Below, in pieces: positions 38,997 to 48,966 of a stretch of 64,000 nt of DNA. The position numbers were made by a program, and so were the translations under genes. The stretch spans positions 1 through 64,000 of the forward strand of contig NZ_PVXL01000008.1 of NCBI RefSeq assembly GCF_002995805.1, written 5' to 3'. Origin of the DNA: Neomoorella stamsii. GTDB lineage: Bacteria; Bacillota; DSM-521; Neomoorellales; Neomoorellaceae. How positions within the stretch are numbered: position 1 is the first letter of the stretch; each line of letters begins with the position of its first letter. The notes below the pieces were generated by a model. That model was not told the origin of the DNA. It did not search any database and saw only the letters and a list, made by a program, of their open reading frames with translations.

Positions 38997-40838
38997 TTAT
39001 TTCTTTTCGTCATCGACGATTTTGTAGTCGGCATCATAGACATTGCCGTCCTGTTTTGCCTCGCCGGTAGAACCGCTGCCACCCTGGGCCCCGCCGGCCT
39101 GGGCACCGGCCTGCTGGTACACTTTGGTGGTCAGGGTATAGAGGGCCTGGGAAAGGGCTTCCATCTTTTCTTTGATCTTAGCGGAATTCTTGCTGTCCAG
39201 GACGTCCTGGAGTTCTTTCTTCGCCTGTTCGATGCGGTCCACGTCGGCCTTGTCGGCTTTATCTTTAAACTCCTTCAGGGTGCGGTCGGCCTGGTAGATG
39301 AGGGAATCCGCCTGGTTCCTCGTCTCAATTTCCTCTTTGCGCTTGCGGTCGCTCTCGGCATAGGCCTCGGCATCCTTAACCATGCGCTGGATTTCTTCTT
39401 CTGTGAGGCCGCTGGAAGAAGTAATGGTTATGGCCTGCTGTTTACCGGTAGCCAGGTCTTTGGCCGAGACGTGCACGATGCCGTTGGCGTCGATATCAAA
39501 CTTGACTTCAATCTGGGGTACACCCCGGGGCGCCGGCGGGATACCCGTCAGCTGGAAACGGCCCAGGGTTTTATTGTCGGCGGCCATGGCCCGCTCGCCC
39601 TGGAGGACGTGGATTTCCACCGTGGTCTGGTTGTCGGCTGCGGTAGAAAAGATCTGGCTCTTGGACGTCGGAATGGTGGTGTTGCGTTCAATTATCTTCG
39701 TGAACACGCCGCCCAGGGTTTCAATGCCGAGGGACAGCGGGGTAACATCCAGGAGCAGGACGTCCTTGACCTCGCCGGCCAGGACCCCGGCCTGGATGGC
39801 TGCGCCCAGGGCGACACACTCATCCGGGTTAATACCCTTGTGGGGCTCTTTGCCCAGAATCTTGCGTACCGTCTCCTGGACCAGGGGCACCCTGGTGGAG
39901 CCGCCTACCAGTAACACCTTGTCAATATCCTTGGGCTCCAGCCCGGCGTCAGCCAGGGCCTGCCTGGTGGGACCGACGGTCTTTTCTACCAGGTCGGCTA
40001 TCAGTTCTTCAAACTTGGCCCGGGTGAGATTCACATCCAGGTGGATGGGGCCGTTGGGCGTCGCCGAGATGAAGGGCAGGTTAATGTTGGTGCTGGTCAT
40101 GCTGGAAAGCTCGATTTTAGCTTTTTCCGCCGCTTCCTTAAGACGCTGCATGGCCATTTTATCCTGCCTCAGGTCTACCCCGTGCTCCCGGCGGCAGATA
40201 TCTACCAGGTAATCCATAATCCGCTGGTCAAAGTCATCGCCACCCAGGCGGTTATTGCCGCTGGTGGCCTTGACTTCAAAAACGCCATCCCCCAGCTCCA
40301 GGATGGAAACGTCAAAGGTACCGCCACCCAGGTCATAAACCAGGATGGTCTGGTCTTCTTCTTTATCCAGGCCGTAGGCCAGGGAGGCTGCCGTCGGCTC
40401 GTTGATAATACGCAGTACCTCCAGGCCGGCAATGCGGCCGGCGTCTTTGGTGGCCTGGCGCTGGCTGTCGGTGAAGTAGGCCGGTACCGTGATTACCGCC
40501 TGGGTCACCTTTTCCCCCAGGTAGGCCTCAGCGTCGGCCTTCAGCTTTTGCAGGATCATGGCGGATATTTCCTGGGGGGTATATTCCTTGTCATCGATTT
40601 TTACTTTATAGCTGGTGCCCATATGGCGTTTAATGGACATAACGGTCCGGTCGGGATTGGTGATGGCCTGGCGTTTGGCCACCTGGCCGACAACCCGCTC
40701 GCCGTCCTTGGTAAAGGCCACTACTGAAGGTGTGGTGCGGCCGCCTTCCGCATTGGGGATGACTACTGCTTCCCCGCCTTCCATGACGGCTACGCAGGAG
40801 TTGGTTGTACCCAGGTCGATACCGATTACTTTACCCAT
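38997..40838 (-). CDS. dnaK: Chaperone DnaK (Hsp70)
   Basis: 613 residues. G-I-D-L-G-T-T-N-S at the start, [10 protein letters not shown] and the [14 protein letters not shown] linker to the substrate domain are all standard. The C-terminus ends in a short Gly/Ser-rich tail with D-D-E-K-K. Under HrcA control through the CIRCE upstream of hrcA. Confidence 0.99.
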   Translation of the reverse strand: MGKVIGIDLGTTNSCVAVMEGGEAVVIPNAEGGRTTPSVVAFTKDGERVVGQVAKRQAITNPDRTVMSIKRHMGTSYKVKIDDKEYTPQEISAMILQKLKADAEAYLGEKVTQAVITVPAYFTDSQRQATKDAGRIAGLEVLRIINEPTAASLAYGLDKEEDQTILVYDLGGGTFDVSILELGDGVFEVKATSGNNRLGGDDFDQRIMDYLVDICRREHGVDLRQDKMAMQRLKEAAEKAKIELSSMTSTNINLPFISATPNGPIHLDVNLTRAKFEELIADLVEKTVGPTRQALADAGLEPKDIDKVLLVGGSTRVPLVQETVRKILGKEPHKGINPDECVALGAAIQAGVLAGEVKDVLLLDVTPLSLGIETLGGVFTKIIERNTTIPTSKSQIFSTAADNQTTVEIHVLQGERAMAADNKTLGRFQLTGIPPAPRGVPQIEVKFDIDANGIVHVSAKDLATGKQQAITITSSSGLTEEEIQRMVKDAEAYAESDRKRKEEIETRNQADSLIYQADRTLKEFKDKADKADVDRIEQAKKELQDVLDSKNSAKIKEKMEALSQALYTLTTKVYQQAGAQAGGAQGGSGSTGEAKQDGNVYDADYKIVDDEKK

Positions 40839-41541
40839 TGTGATCTACCTCCTGTTCTCCAGCTTCCTGTTTGGTTTCCTGTTCTGTGGCACCGGCCGCT
40901 ACCGCCACTTTGACCATGGCCGGCCGTAAAAGCTTGCCATGCAAAGTATAACCCCGGCGGAACTCTTCGACCACCAGGTTTATTTTATCCAGTTCCGGTG
41001 TTTCTTCCCGCGCTACTGCTTCGTGAACTTCAGGATCAAAGGGCTGGCCCAGGGCGGCTACGGGCATTAGCCCTTCCTGGCTTAAAATTTCTTTTAAAAG
41101 ACGCAGGGTCATCTCCACCCCGGTTTCCAGGGCCTGCTTTTCCGCTCCTGCAGCTGCTGCCAGGGCCCGCTCCAGGTTATCAAGGACGGGCAAGAGGCTC
41201 TCAATGAGCCTGGCATTGGCCAGCCGGGTCAGTTCTTCCTGCTCGCGGCGGGTACGCTTGCGGTAGTTGTCAAAATCGGCCTGCAGGCGCAAATAGCGCT
41301 GCTGTAGCCCGGCTAAAGCTTCCTCTTTAGCGGCCAGCTCCGCCTGGAGGCGGGTTAATATTTCATTTTCCTCGCCCGGTTCTTCACCGGCCCCTGCCGG
41401 GCCGTCTTTGGCTTCCGGCGTTGCTGCTTCCCCTGCTTCTCCGGCAGGCGGTTCTCCCGGGCTAGTCAGCCTTTCTTCCCTTTCCCCACTTGCCGGTCCA
41501 TTATTCATTTTATTATCCTTATTATCCTGTTTGGCATCCAT
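40831..41541 (-). CDS. grpE: Nucleotide exchange factor GrpE
   Basis: 236 residues. An acidic low-complexity N-terminus (about 60 residues) is followed by a long coiled coil and the beta domain with P-V-L-D-N-L-E-R-A and E-G-L-M-P-V. Releases ADP from DnaK. Overlaps dnaK by 8 bases. Confidence 0.97.
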   Translation of the reverse strand: MDAKQDNKDNKMNNGPASGEREERLTSPGEPPAGEAGEAATPEAKDGPAGAGEEPGEENEILTRLQAELAAKEEALAGLQQRYLRLQADFDNYRKRTRREQEELTRLANARLIESLLPVLDNLERALAAAAGAEKQALETGVEMTLRLLKEILSQEGLMPVAALGQPFDPEVHEAVAREETPELDKINLVVEEFRRGYTLHGKLLRPAMVKVAVAAGATEQETKQEAGEQEVDHNG

Positions 41542-41617
41542 AACTTCTTACGGTCACTCCCTTCGTAAAAAAAGCCAGCACCCAAAGGCACCGGCCTGGT
41601 CCAGGTGGCCCTGAAAC

Positions 41618-42652
41618 TCAGCGGTAAAATTGCGTCAAGGACCGGGATAAGCTATCGGCCACACACTGGAGGACCGATATAACCCGGGAATAGTGCATCC
41701 GCGTTGGTCCGAGTAAGCCCACTTTACCCATTATTTTCCCTTCGACGGCATAGCTAATCGTTACTACACTGCATTTATCAATGCCTTCTTCTTTATTCTC
41801 CTGGCCGATCCTGATAGTCAGGCCGCTTCCCGGGGTGGCTTTAAAAATACGCCGCAAGGCCTCTTCCCGCTCGAGAAAAGCCAGGATTTCCTTGACCTTC
41901 TCTAAATTTTTAAACTCCGGCTGGCTTAAAATGTTGAGGATGCCTTCCAGGTAAACCTTCTCGCTGCCTTCCAGGGCCAGGATTTGTTGCAAAAGGTCAA
42001 TCACCTGTTTGATTAAACCCCGGTGCTGGGCTACTTCCCGGTAGATATCCCTCAATACCGCCTGGCGCAGCTCTTCCAGGGCTATACCCTGCAGGCTGGC
42101 ATTGAGAACCCGGGAGATACGGGTAAGATCCTCCGTGGTTACATTGCCGGGAATGGTAAAGATCCGGTGCTCAACCATACCGGTGCTGGTAACTGCCACC
42201 AGCAGGGCCTTGTTGGTTGAATGGACAGGTAAAATCTGCACCTGCTCCAGGATGGCATTGTTCTGGTTTGGTCCCAGGGCAATTGCCGTATAGGCGGTCA
42301 TCTCGGAAAGTAAACGGGCCGTTTCCTCCAGGACCTGCTCGATTTCCAGCATTTTTTGGTTATAGCGCTGGCGCACGTATTCTTCTTCCGCCGGGGTTAA
42401 TTTTTCCGGCTCCATAAGGCAGTCAACGTAGTAACGATAACCGTAGTCCGAAGGTATACGGCCGGCCGAGGTATGGGGTTGCTCCAGCAAGCCCATTTCC
42501 TCCAGGTCGGCCATCTCATTCCGGATGGTGGCCGGACTTACCCCCAGGTTGTACCGCCGGGCAATGGTGCGCGAGCCTACCGGTTCGCCGGTAAGGATAT
42601 AATCCTGGACAATGGCGGCAAGGACCTGTTTTTTCCGCTCATCCATCCGCAT
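41618..42652 (-). CDS. hrcA: Heat-inducible repressor HrcA
   Basis: 344 residues. N-terminal winged helix with T-I-R-N-E-M-A-D-L-E-E-M-G-L-L, then the GAF-like HrcA domain. It represses its own operon by binding the CIRCE element, and depends on GroEL for activity in other firmicutes. Confidence 0.98.
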   Translation of the reverse strand: MRMDERKKQVLAAIVQDYILTGEPVGSRTIARRYNLGVSPATIRNEMADLEEMGLLEQPHTSAGRIPSDYGYRYYVDCLMEPEKLTPAEEEYVRQRYNQKMLEIEQVLEETARLLSEMTAYTAIALGPNQNNAILEQVQILPVHSTNKALLVAVTSTGMVEHRIFTIPGNVTTEDLTRISRVLNASLQGIALEELRQAVLRDIYREVAQHRGLIKQVIDLLQQILALEGSEKVYLEGILNILSQPEFKNLEKVKEILAFLEREEALRRIFKATPGSGLTIRIGQENKEEGIDKCSVVTISYAVEGKIMGKVGLLGPTRMHYSRVISVLQCVADSLSRSLTQFYR

Positions 42653-42667
42653 GTTCTCACCTTCTTA

Positions 42668-42694
42668 TTAGCACTCTTAAGGCCAGAGTGCTAA
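42668..42694. promoter_or_regulatory. CIRCE operator
   Basis: TTAGCACTC, nine bases, GAGTGCTAA: a perfect match to the HrcA-binding CIRCE consensus, 16 bases upstream of the hrcA start. Confidence 0.98.
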
Positions 42695-42748
42695 GAGCTT
42701 ACTTAAAACATACCACCCGCCTTTAGTTTTGTCAAGGGAAAGTAAGGG

Positions 42749-44086
42749 CTAGACAAACTGCACAAAAACTTCATTGGCCAGGGGCAAACCTTTTTCGGTG
42801 AGCCTTAAATGGCCGTTTTTTTCCTCTACCAGTCCTGCCTGGTAGAGCCGGTCCAGTTCCCGGGCATAAATCTCCCGGGCGTCAATCTCGAAACGCTGCC
42901 GGAAGGCCTGCAAGTCGACGCCGGCCAGCAGGCGAAGGCCCATAAACATGGTTTCAGCCATCTGCTGGCGGGGCGTTAAGGTTTCTATTTCCGCCCGGGG
43001 CAGCTGGCCGCGGGATAAGGTGTGCCGGTACTGGTGCAGGTCGCTATAATTCTGCCAGCGCTGGCCCTGCCAGGAGGAGGCTGCGGCCACCCCCAGGCCC
43101 AGGTAGGGCTGGTTTAACCAGTAAGTGAGGTTGTGGCGGCACTGGTACCCCGGCCGGGCGAAGTTGGATATTTCATACTGCCGGTAACCGGCAGCCGTAA
43201 GGATAACCCGGGCTTCCTGGTACATGGCCAGTTCCAGTTCTTCCCCGGGCAAGGGTAACTCACCGGCAGCCGCCAGGTTACCCCAGGGCGTACCTTCCTC
43301 CACCTGGAGGCTGTAAGCGGCAATATGCTCGGGCTGGAGGGCAACGGCTTCTTTTAAAGTAGCCCGCCAGCCGTCCAGGGTCTGGCCCGGCAGGCCGAAG
43401 ATCAGGTCCAGGTTGATGTTGCTAAAGCCGGCCCGGCGCGCCAGCTCGCAGGCCTGGTAGATGTCCCGGCGCCGGTGGATGCGGCCCATGGCACCGAGGA
43501 GGTCGTCGTCAAAGGCCTGGGCTCCCAGGGAGAGGCGGTTCACCCCGGCGGCCCGCAGGTCCCGGAGTTTAGCTCCATCCACCGTGCCGGGGTTGGCCTC
43601 TATAGAAACTTCCGCCCCCGGCTCCCGGCCGAAGCAGCGGGCCGCTGCCTCCAGGACCTGCTCCAGATCCCGGGCGGGGAGCAGGGTCGGGGTACCGCCG
43701 CCGATATAAAAAGTGGCCGCCGGCCCCGGTTGCCACTTCTGGGACACCAGAGCCATTTCCCGCTCCAGGTCCCGGCAGTAGGCGGCCATTTCCTCCGGTG
43801 ACTGGCCTGGATAGGAAACGAAGTCGCAGTAATGGCATTTGCGGACACAGAAGGGGATATGGATGTAGATGGAGCTGGCTTTGTTTTCGCTCGCTCCCTG
43901 GCCCTTGCGGATTGGCCTACGGTTCAGCCTCAGGCTCAGGCGGGGTTCCCGGCCTATTCGGCGTCCTTGCCTCAAAGGGGCCGGCCGAAGGCCTTGCTGT
44001 CCTCGGCCCCGCCTTCGCTCTTCGGCTTCACCAAGGCCAATTCGCCGCTCGGGCCAAGTCGCTCGCTCCAAACTAAAGCCAGCCAT
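42749..44086 (-). CDS. hemW: HemW (coproporphyrinogen dehydrogenase-like heme chaperone) with repeat-derived N-terminus
   Basis: The family part starts at residue 71 (S-S-I-Y-I-H-I-P-F-C-V-R-K-C-H-Y-C-D-F, with the radical SAM C-x3-C-x2-C) and runs to the end with the HemW C-domain. Residues 1-70 are Arg/Gly-rich and are encoded by a MITE-like repeat that stays open in this frame. No in-frame ATG, GTG or TTG lies just before residue 71. The only start found is the ATG at 44084-44086, inside the repeat's terminal repeat and 5 bases after the lepA stop. HemW binds heme in anaerobes. The extension may be tolerated, removed, or may mark a damaged gene. Confidence 0.9.
   Translation of the reverse strand: MAGFSLERATWPERRIGLGEAEERRRGRGQQGLRPAPLRQGRRIGREPRLSLRLNRRPIRKGQGASENKASSIYIHIPFCVRKCHYCDFVSYPGQSPEEMAAYCRDLEREMALVSQKWQPGPAATFYIGGGTPTLLPARDLEQVLEAAARCFGREPGAEVSIEANPGTVDGAKLRDLRAAGVNRLSLGAQAFDDDLLGAMGRIHRRRDIYQACELARRAGFSNINLDLIFGLPGQTLDGWRATLKEAVALQPEHIAAYSLQVEEGTPWGNLAAAGELPLPGEELELAMYQEARVILTAAGYRQYEISNFARPGYQCRHNLTYWLNQPYLGLGVAAASSWQGQRWQNYSDLHQYRHTLSRGQLPRAEIETLTPRQQMAETMFMGLRLLAGVDLQAFRQRFEIDAREIYARELDRLYQAGLVEEKNGHLRLTEKGLPLANEVFVQFV
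43874..44086. repeat. MITE-like repeat, copy 2, between lepA and hemW
   Basis: Ends GCTGGCTTTGTTTTCGCTCGC (left, 43874-43894) and the inverse GCGAGC...AAAGCCAGC (right, about 44058-44084). The interior shares with copy 1 the segments GCTCGCTCCCTGGCCCTTG, GGCCTATTCGGC and GCTGTCCTCGGCCCCGC. It lacks the nested hairpin of copy 1. It fills the whole gap between lepA and hemW and enters the hemW frame. Confidence 0.8.
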
Positions 44087-44090
44087 AGGC

Positions 44091-45896
44091 CTACGACTTC
44101 CCTACCTTCAGCACGGCCATAAAGGCCTCCTGGGGGATGTCCACCGTGCCCACCTGTTTCATGCGCTTCTTGCCTTCCTTTTGTTTCTCCAGGAGCTTGC
44201 GCTTCCGCGTCACATCGCCGCCGTAACACTTGGCCAGGACGTTTTTGCGCAGCGCCGGGATGGTTTCCCGGGCGATGACCCGGCTGCCGATGGCGGCCTG
44301 GATGGGCACGTCAAAGAGCTGCCGGGGGATCAGCTGGCGCAGGCGTTCCACCAGGGCCCGGCCACGGTGGTAGGCCTGGTCCCGGTGGGTGATTACCGAC
44401 AGGGCATCCACTACTTCATTATTAATAAGGATATCCATCTTTACCAGCTCCGCCGGCCGGTAGCCCTTGACTTCATAATCCAGGGAGGCATAGCCCCGCG
44501 TCCGGCTCTTAAGCTGGTCGAAGAAGTCGTAGATAATTTCCGCCAGGGGCAGGTCGTATTTTAAAGCCACCCTTTTCTCCGAAAGGTAATCCATATTAAG
44601 GAAAGTACCGCGTTTTTCCTGGCAAAGTTCCATTACCGGGCCTACATATTCCCTGGGCGTCATAATGGTGGCCTCGACATAGGGCTCCTCAATATGGTCA
44701 ATCAAGTTTGGTGCCGGCAGGGCGGTGGGATTGTCAATCATCTCCACCCCGCCGTCCGTCCGCACCACCCGGTAGACTACGCTGGGCGCGGTAGTTATGA
44801 GTTCCAGGCCGTACTCCCTTTCCAGCCGCTCCTGGATAATCTCCATGTGCAGGAGCCCCAGGAAGCCACAGCGAAAGCCGAAACCCAGGGCCACCGAGGT
44901 TTCCGGCTCAAAGCTTAATGAGGCGTCATTTAACTGTAGCTTTTCCAGGGCATCCCGCAGGTTGTCAAATTGTTCCGAGTCCACCGGGAACAGGCCGCAG
45001 TAAACCATGGGCATAACCTTGCGGTAGCCCGGCAAGGGTTCCCTGGCCGGCCGGGTGGCGCTGGTGATGGTGTCGCCGACCCGGGTATCCTTGACATTTT
45101 TAATGCTGGCGGAGAGAAAGCCCACCTCGCCGGCGGCTAGTGTTGTGACCTGCCGCGGCGCCGGGGTGAAAATGCCCACCTCATTAACTTCAAATTCGGC
45201 CCCCGTAGCCATGAAACGGATGCGGTCGCCCTTTTGCACCTGGCCCTCGACAATCCGTATATAGGGGATAGCCCCCCGGTAGCTATCAAAGATGGAATCA
45301 AAAATCAGCGCCTTTAAGGGCGCTTCCCGGTCGCCCCGGGGCGGAGGAATGCGCCTGACGATGGCCTCCAGGATCTCTTCCGTCCCCACCCCGGTTTTAG
45401 CCGAGGCCAGGATGGCTTCACCGGCGTCCAGGCCGATGACGTCTTCTATCTCGCGGCGTACCCGTTCCGGCTCGGCATTGGGCAGATCGATTTTATTGAT
45501 AACCGGGATAATTTCCAGGTTGTGTTCCAGGGCGAGGTAAACATTGGCCAGGGTCTGGGCCTCAATGCCCTGGGCAGCGTCAACCACCAGCAGGGCACCT
45601 TCACAGGCCGCCAGGCTCCGGGATACTTCATAGGTAAAGTCTACGTGCCCCGGGGTGTCAATCAAGTTTAAAACATATTCCCGGCCGTCCCGGGCTCTAT
45701 AGTTCAGGCGGACCGCCTGGAGCTTGATGGTGATGCCGCGCTCCCGTTCCAGTTCCATGGTATCCAGGACCTGGTCCACCATCTCCCGCTTGCTCAAAGC
45801 GCCGGTATACTCCAGGAGGCGGTCGGCCAAGGTGGACTTGCCGTGGTCAATATGGGCAATGATGCAGAAATTACGGATATTTTTTTGCTCCGTCAC
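44091..45896 (-). CDS. lepA: Elongation factor 4
   Basis: 601 residues. G1 [18 protein letters not shown], then EF-G-like domains and the LepA C-terminal domain with [12 protein letters not shown]. Back-translocase GTPase of the ribosome. Confidence 0.98.
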   Translation of the reverse strand: MTEQKNIRNFCIIAHIDHGKSTLADRLLEYTGALSKREMVDQVLDTMELERERGITIKLQAVRLNYRARDGREYVLNLIDTPGHVDFTYEVSRSLAACEGALLVVDAAQGIEAQTLANVYLALEHNLEIIPVINKIDLPNAEPERVRREIEDVIGLDAGEAILASAKTGVGTEEILEAIVRRIPPPRGDREAPLKALIFDSIFDSYRGAIPYIRIVEGQVQKGDRIRFMATGAEFEVNEVGIFTPAPRQVTTLAAGEVGFLSASIKNVKDTRVGDTITSATRPAREPLPGYRKVMPMVYCGLFPVDSEQFDNLRDALEKLQLNDASLSFEPETSVALGFGFRCGFLGLLHMEIIQERLEREYGLELITTAPSVVYRVVRTDGGVEMIDNPTALPAPNLIDHIEEPYVEATIMTPREYVGPVMELCQEKRGTFLNMDYLSEKRVALKYDLPLAEIIYDFFDQLKSRTRGYASLDYEVKGYRPAELVKMDILINNEVVDALSVITHRDQAYHRGRALVERLRQLIPRQLFDVPIQAAIGSRVIARETIPALRKNVLAKCYGGDVTRKRKLLEKQKEGKKRMKQVGTVDIPQEAFMAVLKVGKS

Positions 45897-45964
45897 TCAA
45901 TAACTTCCTCCCCCGCAAATCGGAAGCCAGATGCATCTGGTGGACGGCTTTATTATAACAGAAA

Positions 45965-45991
45965 GCGGGCCGGGCTAAAAGCCCGGCCCGC
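45965..45991. terminator. Hairpin between holin-like gene and lepA
   Basis: GCGGGCCGGGC / GCCCGGCCCGC, an 11-bp perfect stem with loop TAAAA (TTTTA on the minus strand). Only a short T-rich stretch follows on the minus strand. It probably ends the holin-like transcript. Confidence 0.7.
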
Positions 45992-46006
45992 CCGGCAGCT
46001 CATTTC

Positions 46007-46345
46007 CTAGCGCAGCTCGGTAGGGACAAAGGCATCAATTACACCGATAACTAGAGCCGCCAGTAAAGCACCCAGGATATTCACGCTTAAGTAGGCGGGT
46101 ACAATAAATTGAGCCAGATAGATTACTATTGCCGCGACGATAAAGCCGACAATGCCGCGACCATGGGGGGAAATCCGTTTGCCAAGGACGGCTTCTGCCA
46201 GCCAGCCCAGGATGGCTATAACGACGGCCGCAATCAGGGCACCGGTGAAACCTGCTACTCTAATGCCGGGAAGGATAAAACCTACCAGCATCAGCACCAG
46301 GGCCGAGACAACAAAGCGGACAACGGCGCCTACCCAATTAGTCAT
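46007..46345 (-). CDS. Phage holin family 4-TM membrane protein
   Basis: 112 residues from the ATG at 46345 (AGGAGG spaced 9). Four hydrophobic segments and the short loop G-K-R-I-S-P-H-G-R-G match the PF04020 (phage holin 4 superfamily, YvlD-like) proteins found in many firmicute chromosomes. There are no phage genes around it, so a lysis role is unlikely. Confidence 0.8.
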   Translation of the reverse strand: MTNWVGAVVRFVVSALVLMLVGFILPGIRVAGFTGALIAAVVIAILGWLAEAVLGKRISPHGRGIVGFIVAAIVIYLAQFIVPAYLSVNILGALLAALVIGVIDAFVPTELR

Positions 46346-46397
46346 ATTTATCACCTCCTACGGGTTCGCCTATAGCATTGCCCAAAAAGGAGGTAAA

Positions 46398-47153
46398 TTA
46401 TACTTTTTTCAGGCGGGTGATAGCCGTGGCCAGGGCCGCAGCGCCAAAACCGTTGTCAATATTAACGACGCCGATGCCGGCAGCACAGCTGTTGAGCATG
46501 GTCAGCAGGGCGGCCAGCCCGCCGAAACTCGCCCCATAACCGATGCTTGTCGGCACGGCAATCACCGGCCGGTCTACCAGGCCGGCCACGACGCTGGCCA
46601 GGGCGCCTTCCATGCCCGCGACGACAATAACCACATCGGCCCGGCGTACCAGATCCACTCGCCCCAGCAGGCGGTGGATGCCGGCCACGCCGACATCGTA
46701 AATTCTCTCGACCTCATTGCCCATTACCGCCGCCGTCACCGCTGCTTCTTCGGCCACAGGCAGGTCGGCCGTCCCGGCGCTTAAAACCGCCACGCGACCG
46801 CCGGTAGGCCTGATCTCCCCAGCAGCCACGACGATGGTCCGGGCCAGTTCGTTAAATTCGGCCGCCGGCAAGCGGGCGGCAACCTCCTGGTATACTTCCC
46901 TGGTAGTCCTGGTTACGAGGACCGTTGAGCCGGCGGCTGCCAGGCGGGAGGCAATGGCCGCCACATGTTCCTTTGTTTTACCCTGGCCGAAAATAACCTC
47001 CGGGAAGCCGTTCCTTAAGGCACGGTGATGATCGACCTTGGCAAAGCCCAGGTCTTCTTCCTTTAAAGTTTTTAAATGCCCCATAACCGTGTCCAGGTCA
47101 ACCTGTCCGGCTTTATAGGCCTGCAAAAGATCCTTGAGTTGGGCCTCAGTCAC
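46398..47153 (-). CDS. larB: LarB, pyridinium-3,5-biscarboxylic acid mononucleotide synthase
   Basis: 251 residues. The C-terminal PurE-like domain with A-G-T-A-D-L-P-V-A-E-E-A and V-P-T-S-I-G-Y-G-A-S-F-G-G is diagnostic. LarB carboxylates nicotinic acid adenine dinucleotide in synthesis of the nickel-pincer cofactor of lactate racemase-like enzymes. LarC and LarE are not in this window. Confidence 0.94.
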   Translation of the reverse strand: MTEAQLKDLLQAYKAGQVDLDTVMGHLKTLKEEDLGFAKVDHHRALRNGFPEVIFGQGKTKEHVAAIASRLAAAGSTVLVTRTTREVYQEVAARLPAAEFNELARTIVVAAGEIRPTGGRVAVLSAGTADLPVAEEAAVTAAVMGNEVERIYDVGVAGIHRLLGRVDLVRRADVVIVVAGMEGALASVVAGLVDRPVIAVPTSIGYGASFGGLAALLTMLNSCAAGIGVVNIDNGFGAAALATAITRLKKV

Positions 47154-47221
47154 TGCTCAGCCTCCTAACATTGCCCCTCGTGGTCCCTCCCCAGGTCTAA
47201 ATTATCCCGCGGAGGAATAAA

Positions 47222-48301
47222 ATGGCTACCAGCAAGGGGGCGGAAAGGTTGCGGATTCACGTTATTACCCGCTGGCAGGCCAGGATCTTTCTATCCCGCC
47301 TGGTAAAAGTTCTCGTGGCAGTGGTGGTTATTTTTTCCCTGGTTACCGGTACCTGGCGTTTGATTAAAGCCGGCCGCCAGCTATCCCTGGGAGTACCCGG
47401 TTATTCTGCCTGGTTACCGCTGCCCCTGCTGGAAGGCATTTTAAGCGAGGGCCTGCCGGCCCTTGCTTTACGCGCGGCCAACAGCCCGCAAGATAATTCC
47501 AGCGAAGCCCTGGCGGCTGCCGTCCAGGTCCTGGCCTCACCCCTGGTAGTTTTCCCCGGTGGTACCGGGGTAACGCGCTTGTTGACTACCGAGGAAGAGT
47601 ATGAGTTGCCCCAGCCGCTGCCGGAGGAAAGTGTACCGCCAGCGCCGGCAGAATGGGAGATCGCCAGCGCTCAAAACCCCCTGGTTGCTATATACAACAC
47701 CCACAATGCGGAATCCTACCAGCCGAGTGAGGGTCAGGCTAAATTTCCCGGGAAAAACGGCGGTGTGAGCCAGGTGGCGGCGGTCCTGGCCGAAACTTTA
47801 AGCAAAGATTACGGCATCCCGGTAGTGCGTTCAACTACCATCCATGATTATCCCGACTTTACCAGGTCCTATGCCAACTCCGAAAAAACCCTGAAAAGAA
47901 TGCTGGCGGAAAACCCTTCCGTCCTGGTGGCCCTGGATATCCACCGCAACGCCGGTCTGCCGGCACCACCGGTAGTGGAAATTGACAACCAGAAAGTCGC
48001 CCAGGTGCTCATTATCGTAGGCAGCAATGCCCGTCTGGAACACCCCAACTGGCGCCAGAATGAGGCCTTTGCCCACCGGCTGGCTAAAAAAATGGACGAA
48101 CTTTATCCCGGTTTATGTCTGGGTGTCCGGGTCCAGGAAGGCCGCTACAACCAGCACCTCCTGCCCCGGGCCCTGCTCTTAGAAATTGGCAGCGATAATA
48201 ATACCCTGGAAGAGGCGGAACGCTCCGCCCGCCTGGTAGCCAGGGTCCTGGGGGGAGTTATCGAAGACCTGCGGCGGGAGAACCCGGCTAAATCCGGTTA
48301 A
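47222..48301 (+). CDS. spoIIP: Stage II sporulation protein P
   Basis: 359 residues. One N-terminal membrane helix (about residues 28-48), then the SpoIIP amidase/endopeptidase domain with V-A-I-Y-N-T-H-N-A-E-S-Y and the later L-L-E-I-G-S-D-N-N-T. It degrades septal peptidoglycan during engulfment with SpoIID and SpoIIM. Its place between rpsT and lepA is standard. Confidence 0.95.
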   Translation: MATSKGAERLRIHVITRWQARIFLSRLVKVLVAVVVIFSLVTGTWRLIKAGRQLSLGVPGYSAWLPLPLLEGILSEGLPALALRAANSPQDNSSEALAAAVQVLASPLVVFPGGTGVTRLLTTEEEYELPQPLPEESVPPAPAEWEIASAQNPLVAIYNTHNAESYQPSEGQAKFPGKNGGVSQVAAVLAETLSKDYGIPVVRSTTIHDYPDFTRSYANSEKTLKRMLAENPSVLVALDIHRNAGLPAPPVVEIDNQKVAQVLIIVGSNARLEHPNWRQNEAFAHRLAKKMDELYPGLCLGVRVQEGRYNQHLLPRALLLEIGSDNNTLEEAERSARLVARVLGGVIEDLRRENPAKSG

Positions 48302-48353
48302 ATGTTGCTTTTACCAGGTTACCATGATAAAATAAGGCGGGAGGTGAGCTGGG

Positions 48354-48617
48354 ATGCCCAACATTAAGTCGGCCATTAAACGTGTAGAGCTGACCCGCAT
48401 TCGTACCGAGCGCAACAAGGCCGTCAAATCCCGCGTGAAAACGGCCATCAAAAAATTCCGGACGGCCCTCGAACAGGGCGATAGTGCCGCTGCCGAAAAC
48501 TTGCGCCAGGCCATTCGCACCATCGATAAAGCCGTTACTAAAGGGGTTCTCCACCCGAACACTGCCGCCCGGAAAAAATCAAGGCTGCAGCGCCTGTTTA
48601 ACAAAACGTCTGCTTAA
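48354..48617 (+). CDS. rpsT: 30S ribosomal protein S20
   Basis: 87 residues, lysine-rich helical protein beginning P-N-I-K-S-A-I-K-R, with K-S-R-V-K-T-A-I-K-K-F and H-P-N-T-A-A-R-K-K-S-R-L. GGGAGGTGAG precedes the ATG. Confidence 0.98.
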   Translation: MPNIKSAIKRVELTRIRTERNKAVKSRVKTAIKKFRTALEQGDSAAAENLRQAIRTIDKAVTKGVLHPNTAARKKSRLQRLFNKTSA

Positions 48618-48642
48618 TCCCATGGCTTAATTTTAGCAACAT

Positions 48643-48670
48643 AACCCCCGGCATTGACAGGGGGTTTTTA
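48643..48670 (+). terminator. rpsT terminator
   Basis: AACCCCC (48643-48649) pairs with GGGGGTT (48660-48666) and is followed by TTTAATTT. Confidence 0.85.
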
Positions 48671-48743
48671 ATTTACCCGGAATTTTCCCCCCTTCATTAT
48701 GCCATAATAAAAACAGGCTTGCAGAAAGGGGGGACTTTAATTT

Positions 48744-48953
48744 ATGCCGGAAAAACCTGGCACCGCTAAAGAGCGGCCGGAAAAAGAAGCCAACCGGAAG
48801 GGCATTGCTGCGGAAGGTACCCCGGGTACCGCCTATGAATTTGCTACCGAAATTGCGACCCCTGGTACTAGAGCAGCCGGTACCGTCAGGGGTACTGCCG
48901 GAGCCGGAGCAGTCCGGGGAAGGGACCAGAAGCGACCCGCTGGTGAAGAGTAA
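48744..48953 (+). CDS. Small basic protein with a YEFATE motif, possibly spore-related
   Basis: 69 residues, very rich in Gly, Ala, Glu, Arg and Thr and without hydrophobic core. GAAAGGGGGGA lies upstream. The piece A-Y-E-F-A-T-E-I-A recalls the E-F-A-S-E-T repeats of gamma-type small acid-soluble spore proteins, and a spore gene lies close by. This resemblance is short and may be chance. I do not assign a function. Confidence 0.45.
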   Translation: MPEKPGTAKERPEKEANRKGIAAEGTPGTAYEFATEIATPGTRAAGTVRGTAGAGAVRGRDQKRPAGEE

Positions 48954-48966
48954 AGCTGGGGGAGCA

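Noticed and set aside
46007-46345. Holin-like gene as a sign of prophage
   Set aside because: No other phage genes nearby. This membrane family is common in bacterial chromosomes.
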